Of a stretch of 64,000 bases of DNA, positions 35,150-44,153 are shown in pieces. Source of the DNA: Sandaracinaceae bacterium (GTDB lineage Bacteria > Myxococcota_A > Polyangia > Polyangiales > Houyiibacteriaceae). Every line of letters begins with the position of its first letter. Within the stretch, counting starts at the first letter, position 1. The stretch spans positions 310,001-374,000 of the forward strand of contig JACKEJ010000010.1 of assembly GCA_020633055.1 (NCBI GenBank), in the 5' to 3' direction. The notes under the pieces are model-generated. The model did no database searches. It saw only the letters and a program-made list of their open reading frames with translations, and was not told the origin of the DNA. The position numbers were made by a program, and so were the translations under genes.

Positions 35150-35794
35150 ATGACCCGCAAGGAAAAGGCCTCACGCATCCTGGCCCAGCTGGACGAGCTC
35201 TACCCGACCCAGCCCATCCCCCTGGACCACCACGACGCGTTCACCTTGCTGGTCGCCGTACTGCTCAGCGCGCAGACCACCGACAAGAAGGTCAACGAGG
35301 TGACCCCGGCGCTGTTCGCGGCTGCGGACAACCCGGCGGCGATGGCAGCCCTGCCAGTCGAGACCATCCTCGGGCACATCCGGCAGGTCGGCCTCGCGCC
35401 CACCAAGGCACGCAACGTCAAGGCCCTGTCCGAGCTCTTGCTGTCGCGGCACGGGGGAGAGGTGCCAGCGAGCTTCGAGGCCCTCGAGGCACTCCCGGGT
35501 GTGGGCCACAAGACGGCGTCGGTGGTGATGGCGCAGGCCTTCGGGGTTCCGGCCTTCCCGGTGGACACCCACATCCATCGGCTGGCCAGCCGCTGGGGGC
35601 TCTCCGCGGCCAAGAACGTGGAGCAGACGGAGCGCGACCTGAAGGCGTTGTTCCCAAGAGACGCGTGGAATCGCGCACACTTGCAGATCATCTACTTCGG
35701 TCGGGAGCACTGCCCCGCGCGGGGCCACGACCTCGCCAGCTGTCCCATCTGCGGCTGGGCCGCGAGCAAGAAGCGCATCGCCGCGGGCACCTGA
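35150..35794 (+). CDS. nth: Endonuclease III (base-excision DNA glycosylase), unusual iron-sulfur site
   Basis: 214 residues, the usual length. It removes oxidised pyrimidines and nicks the abasic site. The helix-hairpin-helix LPGVGHKTASVV carries the catalytic Lys121, and Asp139 is in VDTHIHRLASRW. The C-terminal [4Fe-4S] loop normally reads C-x6-C-x2-C-x5-C; here it is C188-x9-C198-x2-C201 and no fourth Cys follows (GWAASKKR). Whether a cluster forms is open. It is divergent from the Hsp70 gene; a small inverted repeat (CTAGCA-N4-TGCTAG, 35125-35140) lies just before the ATG. Confidence 0.9.
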   Translation: MTRKEKASRILAQLDELYPTQPIPLDHHDAFTLLVAVLLSAQTTDKKVNEVTPALFAAADNPAAMAALPVETILGHIRQVGLAPTKARNVKALSELLLSRHGGEVPASFEALEALPGVGHKTASVVMAQAFGVPAFPVDTHIHRLASRWGLSAAKNVEQTERDLKALFPRDAWNRAHLQIIYFGREHCPARGHDLASCPICGWAASKKRIAAGT

Positions 35795-35809
35795 GAGAGG
35801 TTAGTTGCA

Positions 35810-35831
35810 CATATGCGAATATTCGCATATG
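35810..35831. promoter_or_regulatory. Perfect 22-bp palindrome, probable autoregulatory operator of the ArsR-methyltransferase gene
   Basis: Each half reads CATATGCGAAT, joined without spacer to its exact reverse complement (35810-35820 and 35821-35831). It is AT-rich in a GC-rich background and ends 9 bases before the GTG of the regulator gene, so a bound dimer would block transcription or translation start. Its palindromic form fits an ArsR-family wing-helix dimer site. Confidence 0.75.
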
Positions 35832-35840
35832 CAGTAGCGC

Positions 35841-36839
35841 GTGCCCGAGACCCTCGCCACCCAGGACGCCGCCGAGCCGTCCACCCCCCGCTGGGAGCTG
35901 TACAAGCTCTTGGGCGAGCCCGAGCGGCTGCGGCTCTTGGCGCTGGCGAGCAGCGAGGAGCTGACCGTCGGTGAGCTGGCCGAGCTGCTGGGCGAGTCGC
36001 AGCCGAACGTGTCGCGCCGCGTGAAGGCGCTGAAGCAGGCGGGGCTGCTGGCCGTGCGCAAGCAGGGGACGCGCGCGCTCGTGGCGCTGGCCGCCGGGCA
36101 CACGGACGACGCGGTGGTGCACGACGCCCTGCGCGCTGGGGCCCGCCTCTGCGCGGCAGACGGAAGCCTGCAGCGCGTGGCCGAGGTGGTGGCTGCCCGG
36201 GACGAACACGCGCGCGAGTTCTTCGCGCAGGCCCTCGAGACCAGCACGCCGGAGCTGCCGCCGGAGCTGCCGGCGTACTTGTCGGCGCTGGCCCCGCTCA
36301 TCCCGCGCAGGCGCGTGGCCGTCGACGCGGGCACGGGCGACGGAAGCCTGCTGGACGTCCTGGCGCCCGTGTTCGAGCGCGTCGTGGCCGTGGACCGCTC
36401 CGAGGCCCGCATCGCGCAAGCGCACGCGCGCCTCGCTCAGCGCGGCTACCGGAATGTCGAGCTGCTCACGGCGGCGTACGACGCGGACTCGGTCGCAGAG
36501 CGGCTGTCCACGCTGGGCGGAGCGGACGTGGTGTTCGCCGCCCGCGTGCTGCACCACGCGCCGCGCCCCCAAGAGGCCATCCGACGACTGGCGGGGCTGC
36601 TGGCTCCCGGCGGCGCGCTGGTCGTGCTGGACTACCTGCCGCACGAGGACGAGGCCCTGCGCGAGAAGCAGGCCGACCTGTGGCTCGGCTTCGCCCCGGA
36701 CGAGCTCCGGCAGCTGGCCACGCGCGCGCAGCTGGTGGACGCCGCGCTCCACCGCATCCCCCATGTCCGCTGCGGCAACGGCCCGGACGCGCACCTCGAC
36801 TGGCAGGTGCTCGTCGCGCGCCGCCCGCAGCTCCCCTGA
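35841..36839 (+). CDS. ArsR-family regulator fused to a SAM-dependent methyltransferase-like domain (SahR-like)
   Basis: 332 residues from a GTG; a stop codon lies in frame six bases upstream, so the start is well fixed. An N-terminal winged helix (~18-85, recognition helix around SQPNVSRRVKALKQAG) is followed by a Rossmann methyltransferase-like domain with motif I VDAGTGDGSLLDVL (D162-xGxGxG-168), ADVVFAARVLHHAP and LAPGGALVVLDYL. It lies 51 bp before ahcY. SahR, known in proteobacteria, is an ArsR-type repressor that responds to S-adenosylhomocysteine and controls ahcY and methionine-cycle genes; this protein fits that role by domain and position. The 22-bp palindrome would be its own operator. 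Confidence 0.82.
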   Translation: MPETLATQDAAEPSTPRWELYKLLGEPERLRLLALASSEELTVGELAELLGESQPNVSRRVKALKQAGLLAVRKQGTRALVALAAGHTDDAVVHDALRAGARLCAADGSLQRVAEVVAARDEHAREFFAQALETSTPELPPELPAYLSALAPLIPRRRVAVDAGTGDGSLLDVLAPVFERVVAVDRSEARIAQAHARLAQRGYRNVELLTAAYDADSVAERLSTLGGADVVFAARVLHHAPRPQEAIRRLAGLLAPGGALVVLDYLPHEDEALREKQADLWLGFAPDELRQLATRAQLVDAALHRIPHVRCGNGPDAHLDWQVLVARRPQLP

Positions 36840-36890
36840 CCGAGCTCGGCCCCGACCGACTCGCCCCGACACCGAGAGTAGACAACGCCC

Positions 36891-38213
<1,323 letters not shown>

Positions 38214-38230
38214 CGTCTCGCGCATGACGA

Positions 38231-38271
38231 ATCGCGCGGCACGGGCGCTCTCGTGCACTGTGCCGCGCGAT
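38231..38271 (+). terminator. 12-bp stem-loop after ahcY
   Basis: ATCGCGCGGCAC (38231-38242) pairs perfectly with GTGCCGCGCGAT (38260-38271) around a 17-base loop, 18 bp after the ahcY stop. No T-run follows, so it may act as a 3' stability element or a Rho-independent site without a U tract. Confidence 0.6.
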
Positions 38272-38516
38272 GTTGCGTGACCGAAACCCCTCTGAAACCT
38301 GGCGCGATCAGCATCAGGGTGTCAGGCCGGAGATAGGGTTCGCGACGACTGGCGTGTGTGTTCCATCCAAGTCCTTCCGCAGCGTTCCAATGCCAGGGCC
38401 CTCCACATGCCCCGCGCGCACCCTGTCTCCGCCTGACGCTTTGATCTTGCGTTCGAGGGCCGAAACCGGGCCGCTCCGGCTGGCACGGACGAGGAGTTCG
38501 GCTACCTTCCGCCGCC
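38272..38516 (+). other. Gene-free stretch upstream of the GAPDH gene
   Basis: From the hairpin to the GAPDH start I see no open frame that looks coding, no tRNA and no clear sigma-54 site. The base composition is slightly lower in G+C than the neighbouring genes (for example CCTCTGAAACC around 38287), as expected for a promoter and leader. I could not place -35/-10 boxes with confidence. Confidence 0.4.
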
Positions 38517-39959
38517 ATGGCTGACAAGTCCGAGACCTACCTCGCCGAGTGGCAACAGCGCGAAGACCTGGCCGAGCGGATGCTGCCGCTGGTGGGCGCG
38601 CTCTACCGCCGCCACGGCATCGTCGTGCTCATCCACGGTGTGTCGCTGGTGCAGGCCACGCCGCTCGAGATCATCAAGGCCCACCGCTTCGCGCGTCGCC
38701 TGGATGGAAACGAGCTGCCCCTGGAGGACACCTTCGAGGCCATCTTCGCGATGACCGCCATGGACCTCGCGCCGGCGAAGGTGGACGTCGGCAAGCTGCG
38801 CCGCAACTTCGGGCGCGAACAGGGCGCGGGCTCGTTCGGCGACTACGTGCGCGCCGCGCTGGCCAGCCTGAACACCGGCCGCGAGCCCATGCGTCGCGAG
38901 CCCCAGGACGTGGTGCTCTACGGCTTCGGGCGCATCGGGCGTCTGATGGCCCGCATCATCGTGGACAAGATGGGCGGCGGCGAGAAGTTCCGCCTGCGCG
39001 CCATCGTGGTGCGCCCGGGTAAGGAGGGCGACCTGCAGCGTCGCGCGAGCTTGCTGCGCCGCGACTCCATTCACGGGCCCTTCGGCGGTACCATCCGGGT
39101 GGATCAAGAAGAGAACGCGCTCGTCATCAACGGCAACATGGTGCGCGTCATCTACGCGAACGCGCCGGAAGACGTGGACTACGCGCAGTACGGTATCCGC
39201 GACGCCATCGTGGTGGACAACACCGGCATCTGGCGCGACCGCGAGGGCCTCGGGCGTCACCTGAAGGCCAAGGGCGTGGCCAAGGTCATCCTCACAGCGC
39301 CGGGTCAGGGGGACGTGCCGAACATCGTGTTCGGCGTGAACGAGGGCACGCTTCCGGCAGATGCGTCCATCGTGTCGGCCGCAAGCTGCACCACCAACGC
39401 CATCGTGCCGGTGCTGAAGGTCATCAACGACCAGTTCGGCATCCAGTCGGGGCACATGGAGACGGTGCACTCGTACACCAACGACCAGAACCTGATCGAC
39501 AACTTCCACAAGAAGGCGCGCCGCGGGCGGGCCGCCCCGCTGAACCTGGTCATCACGGAGACGGGCGCGGCCAAGGCGGTGGCCAAGGCCCTCCCCGAGC
39601 TGGCTGGGAAGCTCACGGGCAACGCCATCCGCGTGCCCACTCCGAACGTGTCGCTGGCCATCCTGAACCTCGCGCTGGGCAAGCCCATCACCAAGCCCGA
39701 GCTCAACGATCACTTACGGCAGGTGGCCATCGACTCGCCGCTGCAGGACCAGATCGACTACCTCACCTCGCCGGACATCGTGTCGAGCGACCTGGTGGGC
39801 AACCGGCACGCGGGCATCGTGGACGCCACCGCGACCATCACGGACGACAACCGCTGCGTGCTCTACGTCTGGTACGACAACGAGTACGGCTACAGCTGCC
39901 AGGTCATGCGTCTGGTGCAGCACATGGCGGGCGTGCGGCCCCCGACGTTCCCCAGCTGA
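38517..39959 (+). CDS. gap: Glyceraldehyde-3-phosphate dehydrogenase, long form with N-terminal extension
   Basis: 480 residues, against ~335 for the common enzyme. The GAPDH core starts near residue 128 with the Rossmann motif YGFGRIGRLMARI. The catalytic Cys291 lies in SAASCTTNAIVPVLK, HSYTNDQNLID contains the activating His, and the closing motif is WYDNEYGYSCQVMRL. The first ~125 residues are a helical extension that belongs to a known subgroup of long GAPDHs in proteobacteria. The role is the glycolytic or gluconeogenic step between glyceraldehyde-3-phosphate and 1,3-bisphosphoglycerate; whether it prefers NAD or NADP is not decided here. Confidence 0.9.
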   Translation: MADKSETYLAEWQQREDLAERMLPLVGALYRRHGIVVLIHGVSLVQATPLEIIKAHRFARRLDGNELPLEDTFEAIFAMTAMDLAPAKVDVGKLRRNFGREQGAGSFGDYVRAALASLNTGREPMRREPQDVVLYGFGRIGRLMARIIVDKMGGGEKFRLRAIVVRPGKEGDLQRRASLLRRDSIHGPFGGTIRVDQEENALVINGNMVRVIYANAPEDVDYAQYGIRDAIVVDNTGIWRDREGLGRHLKAKGVAKVILTAPGQGDVPNIVFGVNEGTLPADASIVSAASCTTNAIVPVLKVINDQFGIQSGHMETVHSYTNDQNLIDNFHKKARRGRAAPLNLVITETGAAKAVAKALPELAGKLTGNAIRVPTPNVSLAILNLALGKPITKPELNDHLRQVAIDSPLQDQIDYLTSPDIVSSDLVGNRHAGIVDATATITDDNRCVLYVWYDNEYGYSCQVMRLVQHMAGVRPPTFPS

Positions 39960-39988
39960 GCGCGCGCCTCGGCCAGCGCATGGAGCCC

Positions 39989-40017
39989 AGCCCCGCTGCC
40001 AAGCGCGCAGCGGGGCT
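39989..40017. terminator. 11-bp hairpin between convergent gap and cytochrome b5-like genes
   Basis: AGCCCCGCTGC (39989-39999) pairs perfectly with GCAGCGGGGCT (40007-40017) around a 7-base loop, 30 bp after the GAPDH stop and 51 bp from the stop of the convergent gene. There is no T-run. Placement and strength fit a shared bidirectional terminator. Confidence 0.65.
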
Positions 40018-40067
40018 CGGACGAGCGGCGTGGGTGACAGCGGGGGGCCCGACGGGCCGAGGATGGC

Positions 40068-40487
40068 TCAGCTCGTGAGCTTGCCCAGCTCGCGGTACTT
40101 GCCCTCGAACGTCTCGAGCCAGTCGGTGAGCTTCTCGCGCTCGTGCGGCTCGAGCACGCTCGTGTCGCCGTGCACGTCCGCCTCGTCGAAGCTCATGCGG
40201 GCGAGGGCCACGGCGCACTCGCGGCCGGCGAAGACCTCGTACGGGCCGCCCTTGCCGTAGAAGCTGCGCCCGTGGGTCACGTCGAACACGCGCCCCTCGA
40301 TGGCCAGCAGCACGGGGCGCGTGGGGTCGCTCCCGTCGTAGGCGCGCAGCTCCTCCGCCGTGTAGTCGCGCTCCTCGCCGACCGGGAGCGGCTCGCGAGG
40401 GGCCGGCTGGGTCTTCTCGCGCGTCACCGCGCGCACGGCCTTGGCGACGAACTTGGTGTTCTGGACGATCTTTCCGAGCAAGCCCAT
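40068..40487 (-). CDS. Cytochrome b5-like heme/steroid-binding domain protein (MAPR type)
   Basis: 139 residues from MGLLGKIVQNTKF. A basic amphipathic N-terminus (~35 residues) leads to a cytochrome b5-like domain: YTAEELRAYDGSDPTRPVLL, AIEGRVFDVTHGRSFYGKGG and PYEVFAGRECAVALARMSFD. The pattern with Tyr and Lys in place of the axial histidines is that of membrane-associated progesterone receptor-like (MAPR) proteins, which bind heme. No clear membrane segment; the N-terminus might touch the membrane. Stands alone between a terminator hairpin and the divergently transcribed cinA gene. Confidence 0.82.
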   Translation of the reverse strand: MGLLGKIVQNTKFVAKAVRAVTREKTQPAPREPLPVGEERDYTAEELRAYDGSDPTRPVLLAIEGRVFDVTHGRSFYGKGGPYEVFAGRECAVALARMSFDEADVHGDTSVLEPHEREKLTDWLETFEGKYRELGKLTS

Positions 40488-40588
40488 GCCCGTATGGAAG
40501 CACGGCGGGAGCCCTCGACGCCAGCGCCCCGCGCGGCCCCCCACGCGCCTTGCTCTCCCGAGGCGGGGCTGGCACTCTCAGCCCCCCC

Positions 40589-41833
40589 ATGACGGCCGCG
40601 ATCCTCTCCATCGGCACCGAGCTCACCCGTGGCGAGCTCGTGGACACGAACGCCACCTGGCTCGCCGAGCAGCTCATCACGCTGGGCTTCGACGTGCCCG
40701 AGCACGCCACCGTCGAGGACGACGCCGGGCTCATCGTGGATGCCCTGCGCCGCCTCGCCGGGAAGGCGACCGTGGTGGTAGTGACCGGCGGGCTCGGACC
40801 CACGTCGGACGACCTCACCGCCGCCGCGGCGGCGACGGCGGCTGGGCAGCCCCTGTTCCGCGACCCGATCGTGCTGGAGGCCATCAAGAAGAAGTACGCC
40901 TCCTTCGGGCGTGTGATGCCGGAGGAGAACGCCAAGCAGGCAGACCGCCCCGAGCAGGCCACCGTCATCCCCAACCCGGTGGGTACCGCGCCAGGGTTCG
41001 CGATGGCGCTCGGCGACGCCACCTGCTTCTTCATGCCCGGGGTGCCGCGCGAGATGCGCCACCTGTTCCGCGAGTCCGTGGTGCCGGCCATCGCCGAGAA
41101 GGCGGAGCGCAACACGCACCAGCGACACCTACGCACGTTCGGACGCACGGAGTCCCGCGTGGCCGGGCTGCTGCAGGGCATCGAGGAAGAGTTCGGCGTG
41201 ACGCTCGGCTACCGCGCGTCGTTCCCGGAGATCGAAGTCAAGGTGCACGCCCGCGCCGCCACCGAGGCCGAGGCGCAGCGCATTGCCAACGAAGCCACCA
41301 GCGCCGCGCGTCTGCGCTTGGGCGACTGCGTGTTCGGCGAGCGGGAGGAGACCTTTCCGAACGCCGTGGGCCGTGCGCTGCGTGACAAGGGGCTCACGCT
41401 GGCTCTGGCAGAGTCGTGCACGGGCGGGATGGCAGCCTCCATGCTGACCAGCGTCCCTGGCAGCAGCGACTACCTGCTGCTCTCCGCGGTGGCGTACGCC
41501 AACTCGGCCAAGTCCCGCATGCTGGGCGTCAACTCCGAGGTCATCCGCGCGCACGGGGCGGTCAGCGCCGAGGTGGCGGCCGAGATGGCGGAGGGCGCGC
41601 GGCGCCTGTCCGGCGCGTCGCTGGCGGTCAGCATCACGGGCATCGCGGGTCCGGGCGGTGGCTCCGAGGACAAACCCATCGGGACGGTGTGGTTCGGGAT
41701 CGCCGTCGACGGCGAGCCGACGGTCACCCGCCACCGGCAGTTCCCGGGCGACCGAGACCAGATCCGCACCCTCGCTGCCTACACGGCCCTGAGGCTGGCC
41801 ATGCGCGCCGCGCTGGGACAGGTGAGCGACTGA
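40589..41833 (+). CDS. cinA: CinA: nicotinamide-nucleotide amidase with MoCF-like N-terminal domain
   Basis: 414 residues from MTAAILSIGTELTRGEL; a start 39 bases earlier adds non-family residues. The N-terminal half is the molybdopterin-binding-like domain (ADP-ribose / NMN-related pyrophosphatase in characterised members): VVVVTGGLGPTSDDLTAAAA, and PGVPREMRHLF. The C-terminal half is the PncC-type amidase: LALAESCTGGMAASMLTSV, AVAYANSAKSRMLGV and SITGIAGPGGG. It deamidates NMN in pyridine-nucleotide recycling. Divergent from the cytochrome b5-like gene; no operon partner. Confidence 0.93.
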   Translation: MTAAILSIGTELTRGELVDTNATWLAEQLITLGFDVPEHATVEDDAGLIVDALRRLAGKATVVVVTGGLGPTSDDLTAAAAATAAGQPLFRDPIVLEAIKKKYASFGRVMPEENAKQADRPEQATVIPNPVGTAPGFAMALGDATCFFMPGVPREMRHLFRESVVPAIAEKAERNTHQRHLRTFGRTESRVAGLLQGIEEEFGVTLGYRASFPEIEVKVHARAATEAEAQRIANEATSAARLRLGDCVFGEREETFPNAVGRALRDKGLTLALAESCTGGMAASMLTSVPGSSDYLLLSAVAYANSAKSRMLGVNSEVIRAHGAVSAEVAAEMAEGARRLSGASLAVSITGIAGPGGGSEDKPIGTVWFGIAVDGEPTVTRHRQFPGDRDQIRTLAAYTALRLAMRAALGQVSD

Positions 41834-41909
41834 CGCCGCGGGCGCTCGCGGTGCACGCGACGCCGTGGGCGACGACGCGCACACTGCGGCACGCTGCACG
41901 AGCCACAAC

Positions 41910-42854
41910 TCACCGTGCGCGCGACGCGGCGCGCTCGAAGTGCGCGGCCAACGCCCCGCACACCTCCTCGGCCGCGAACCAATGCAGCATGTGTCCCGTC
42001 CCGGGCACCTCGTGCACCGTGGGCTCGTGCAGAGCGGCCAGGCGCGCGGCCTCGTCCGCCAGTCGGAAGCCCTTCTCACCCAGCATGACCAGCGCGGGGG
42101 CACGAATGCGCGCCAAGAAGGCCACGAACATCTCCGCCCTGAACGGCAAGGGCGAGAGGGTCCGGTGCAGCGGGTCGAAGCGCCACGTCAGGCCGTCGGT
42201 CCCGTCCGCGCAGGCCTTCGTGGCGTGCATGGCCAAGAACCTCCCGAACGCGCCACTCAGCTGGCTGTTCTGGACGCGCATGCGACGAAGGGCGTCGTCG
42301 AGGTCGACGATGACCGTGGTGGGCTTGTCGGCCACGCGGGCGCACGACGTGAGCCAGCTCTTGTAGCGATCGGGGGCGCTGTCGAGCGGCGCGCTGGGCG
42401 GCCCGAGCCCCTCGAGCAGCGCCACGGAGCGCAGGCGTTCGCTGCGCACGCCCGCGAACATGGCGCACGCCGTGGCGCCCATGGAGTGACCCACCAGATG
42501 CACGGGCTCACCTTCCGTCACCAGCTGCGGCAGGAGCCGATCGAGGTCCTGAACGTAGTCGGGGAAGTGGTAGTACCCGCCCGCTCCCACCCAGCCGGAG
42601 CGCCCGTGCCCGCGCCAGTCGAACGCCAGCACACGGTAGCCACGCGCCGCGAGCGGCACCGCCACGCGCACGTAGCTGTACGCGAAGTCGAGGAAGCCAT
42701 GGCAGAGCACGACCGTCTCGCCGCGCGCCGGCACGTGCCTGGCCGGTGCCCACTCGAGCACGTGGTGGCGTATGCCGTTGGCGTCGACGTAGCGCGTCTG
42801 GGGCGCGCCCGTCACGACGGTGTCTTCGGGGCTCGGCGGTGCGCTGTCGGTCAT
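41910..42854 (-). CDS. Alpha/beta-fold hydrolase
   Basis: 314 residues from MTDSAPPSPEDTVV, the ATG that overlaps the stop of the glycine-oxidase gene in ATGA. The canonical features are the oxyanion loop LCHGFLDFAYSY, FDWRGHGRSGW, the nucleophile elbow GHSMGATA, the acid in LGEKGFRLADE and the catalytic His in PGTGHMLHWF. A lid region with helices (LDSAPDRYKSWLTSC, VQNSQLSGAFGRFL) lies between. The substrate is not predictable; the family includes esterases, haloalkane dehalogenases and epoxide hydrolases. Translation is coupled to the glycine oxidase. Confidence 0.85.
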   Translation of the reverse strand: MTDSAPPSPEDTVVTGAPQTRYVDANGIRHHVLEWAPARHVPARGETVVLCHGFLDFAYSYVRVAVPLAARGYRVLAFDWRGHGRSGWVGAGGYYHFPDYVQDLDRLLPQLVTEGEPVHLVGHSMGATACAMFAGVRSERLRSVALLEGLGPPSAPLDSAPDRYKSWLTSCARVADKPTTVIVDLDDALRRMRVQNSQLSGAFGRFLAMHATKACADGTDGLTWRFDPLHRTLSPLPFRAEMFVAFLARIRAPALVMLGEKGFRLADEAARLAALHEPTVHEVPGTGHMLHWFAAEEVCGALAAHFERAASRAR

Positions 42855-44023
42855 GCTGTGCTGCTCGTGGGGGATGGAGAGGCGAAGCGGCGTGGATCGA
42901 GCGCTCGGATGGCGTCGTCCAAGTCGCTGAGGTCGGGCGACGTCACCCCCAGCAGCTGGGCCGTGAGGATCTCGGCGGTGACGGGCGCGAGGAGGATGCC
43001 GTTGCGGTAGTGCCCGCTGGCGAGCCACAGGCCCGGCACGTGCGTCGAACCGACCAGCGGAAGGCCGTCGGGTGTGCCAGGGCGAAAGCCCGCCCAGTGG
43101 TCCTGAACGACGCATCCGGCGAGCCTCGGCGCGACCGTGGTGGCGATGGCGATCAGCTCGGCCAAGCCAGACAGCGTGACGCCGCGCGCGAAGCCCACGT
43201 GCTCGGTCGTCGCGCCGATGAGCACGTCACCAGCCGCTCGCGGTACCAGATAGCCGCCCGCTCCGAACACCACACGCTCCAGCAAGCGCGGGCGCGCGTG
43301 CGTGCGCATGAGCTGACCCTTCACGGGCGCCACCGTCCCGGCTGGCACGGGGACACCCGGCACCACGCTGGTCCACGAGCCCGCGGCCACCACCACGTGC
43401 CCCGCGTGCAGCGGCCCGTCGTCCAGCCGCACACCCTGCGCGCGTCCGCCGTGTACCAGCACCTCACGCACCACGCAGTCCGTGAGGAAGCGCACACCCT
43501 CCCGCTCGGCGGCCACGCTGAGCGCTGGCAAGAGCAAGCGCGGGTCCACCTGCCCCTCCCCCGGCAGCTCGAGCGCGGCGCACACCGCGGGAGACAACGC
43601 CGGCTCGCGTCGACGGGCCTCGGCGCCGTCGAGCAGGGCGACACCGTCCATGCCCGTGAGCCCGCTCGCGCGCAGCCGGGCCGCGTGCTCCTCCAGCGCC
43701 TTGACGGAAGCGTCCCCCTCGTGCGCGAACGCGACCCGTAGGAGCCCCGAGACACGGTGGCCAACCTCGAGCGCGTGCCGCTCCCGGAGGTCGGCGGCCC
43801 ACGTCGAATGGAGCGTCGCGGAGCGCAGGCCCAGCCGCAACCCCGGACCGTCCTGCTCGTTCTCCATCATGGGCGCGAGGATGCCCGCCGCGGCCGTGGA
43901 CGCCTCCGCGCCGGGCACGCTGCGCTCGAGGACACACACGGACGCGCCAGCGCGCGCCAGTCGCAAGGCCGTGGAGCATCCCATGATGCCGCCGCCGACT
44001 ACGATGATCTCGGGGGAGCTCAT
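42851..44023 (-). CDS. thiO: Glycine oxidase ThiO-like FAD-dependent amine oxidase
   Basis: 390 residues from MSSPEIIVVGGG; a 70-residue upstream extension is rejected. The FAD-binding motif VVGGGIMGCSTALRLARAG is followed by the ThiO signature EASTAAAGILAPMMEN, and the C-terminus has GHYRNGILLAPVTAEIL, the typical end of glycine oxidases. ThiO oxidises glycine to the imine used by ThiG in thiazole synthesis. No other thi genes are in the window; the gene overlaps the alpha/beta hydrolase downstream, and the acyl-CoA dehydrogenase lies 130 bp upstream. A related D-amino-acid or sarcosine oxidase role cannot be excluded. Confidence 0.82.
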   Translation of the reverse strand: MSSPEIIVVGGGIMGCSTALRLARAGASVCVLERSVPGAEASTAAAGILAPMMENEQDGPGLRLGLRSATLHSTWAADLRERHALEVGHRVSGLLRVAFAHEGDASVKALEEHAARLRASGLTGMDGVALLDGAEARRREPALSPAVCAALELPGEGQVDPRLLLPALSVAAEREGVRFLTDCVVREVLVHGGRAQGVRLDDGPLHAGHVVVAAGSWTSVVPGVPVPAGTVAPVKGQLMRTHARPRLLERVVFGAGGYLVPRAAGDVLIGATTEHVGFARGVTLSGLAELIAIATTVAPRLAGCVVQDHWAGFRPGTPDGLPLVGSTHVPGLWLASGHYRNGILLAPVTAEILTAQLLGVTSPDLSDLDDAIRALDPRRFASPSPTSSTA

Positions 44024-44153
44024 GCGAAGGCAGTGTGAAGGTGATCGGCCCCGCGCACCACCGACGAAGGCGTGGCCCATCCACGTGCGCGCGCGGGCGG
44101 CGGAACGGACGAGCCCGGGCGCGCGTCGTCGCGAGGCCGGGCCCGCGTCGCGC

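Noticed and set aside
36840..36890. Possible SAH riboswitch before ahcY
   Set aside because: Only 51 bp are available and no conserved pseudoknot or helices can be drawn; regulation by the ArsR-type protein and palindrome fits better.
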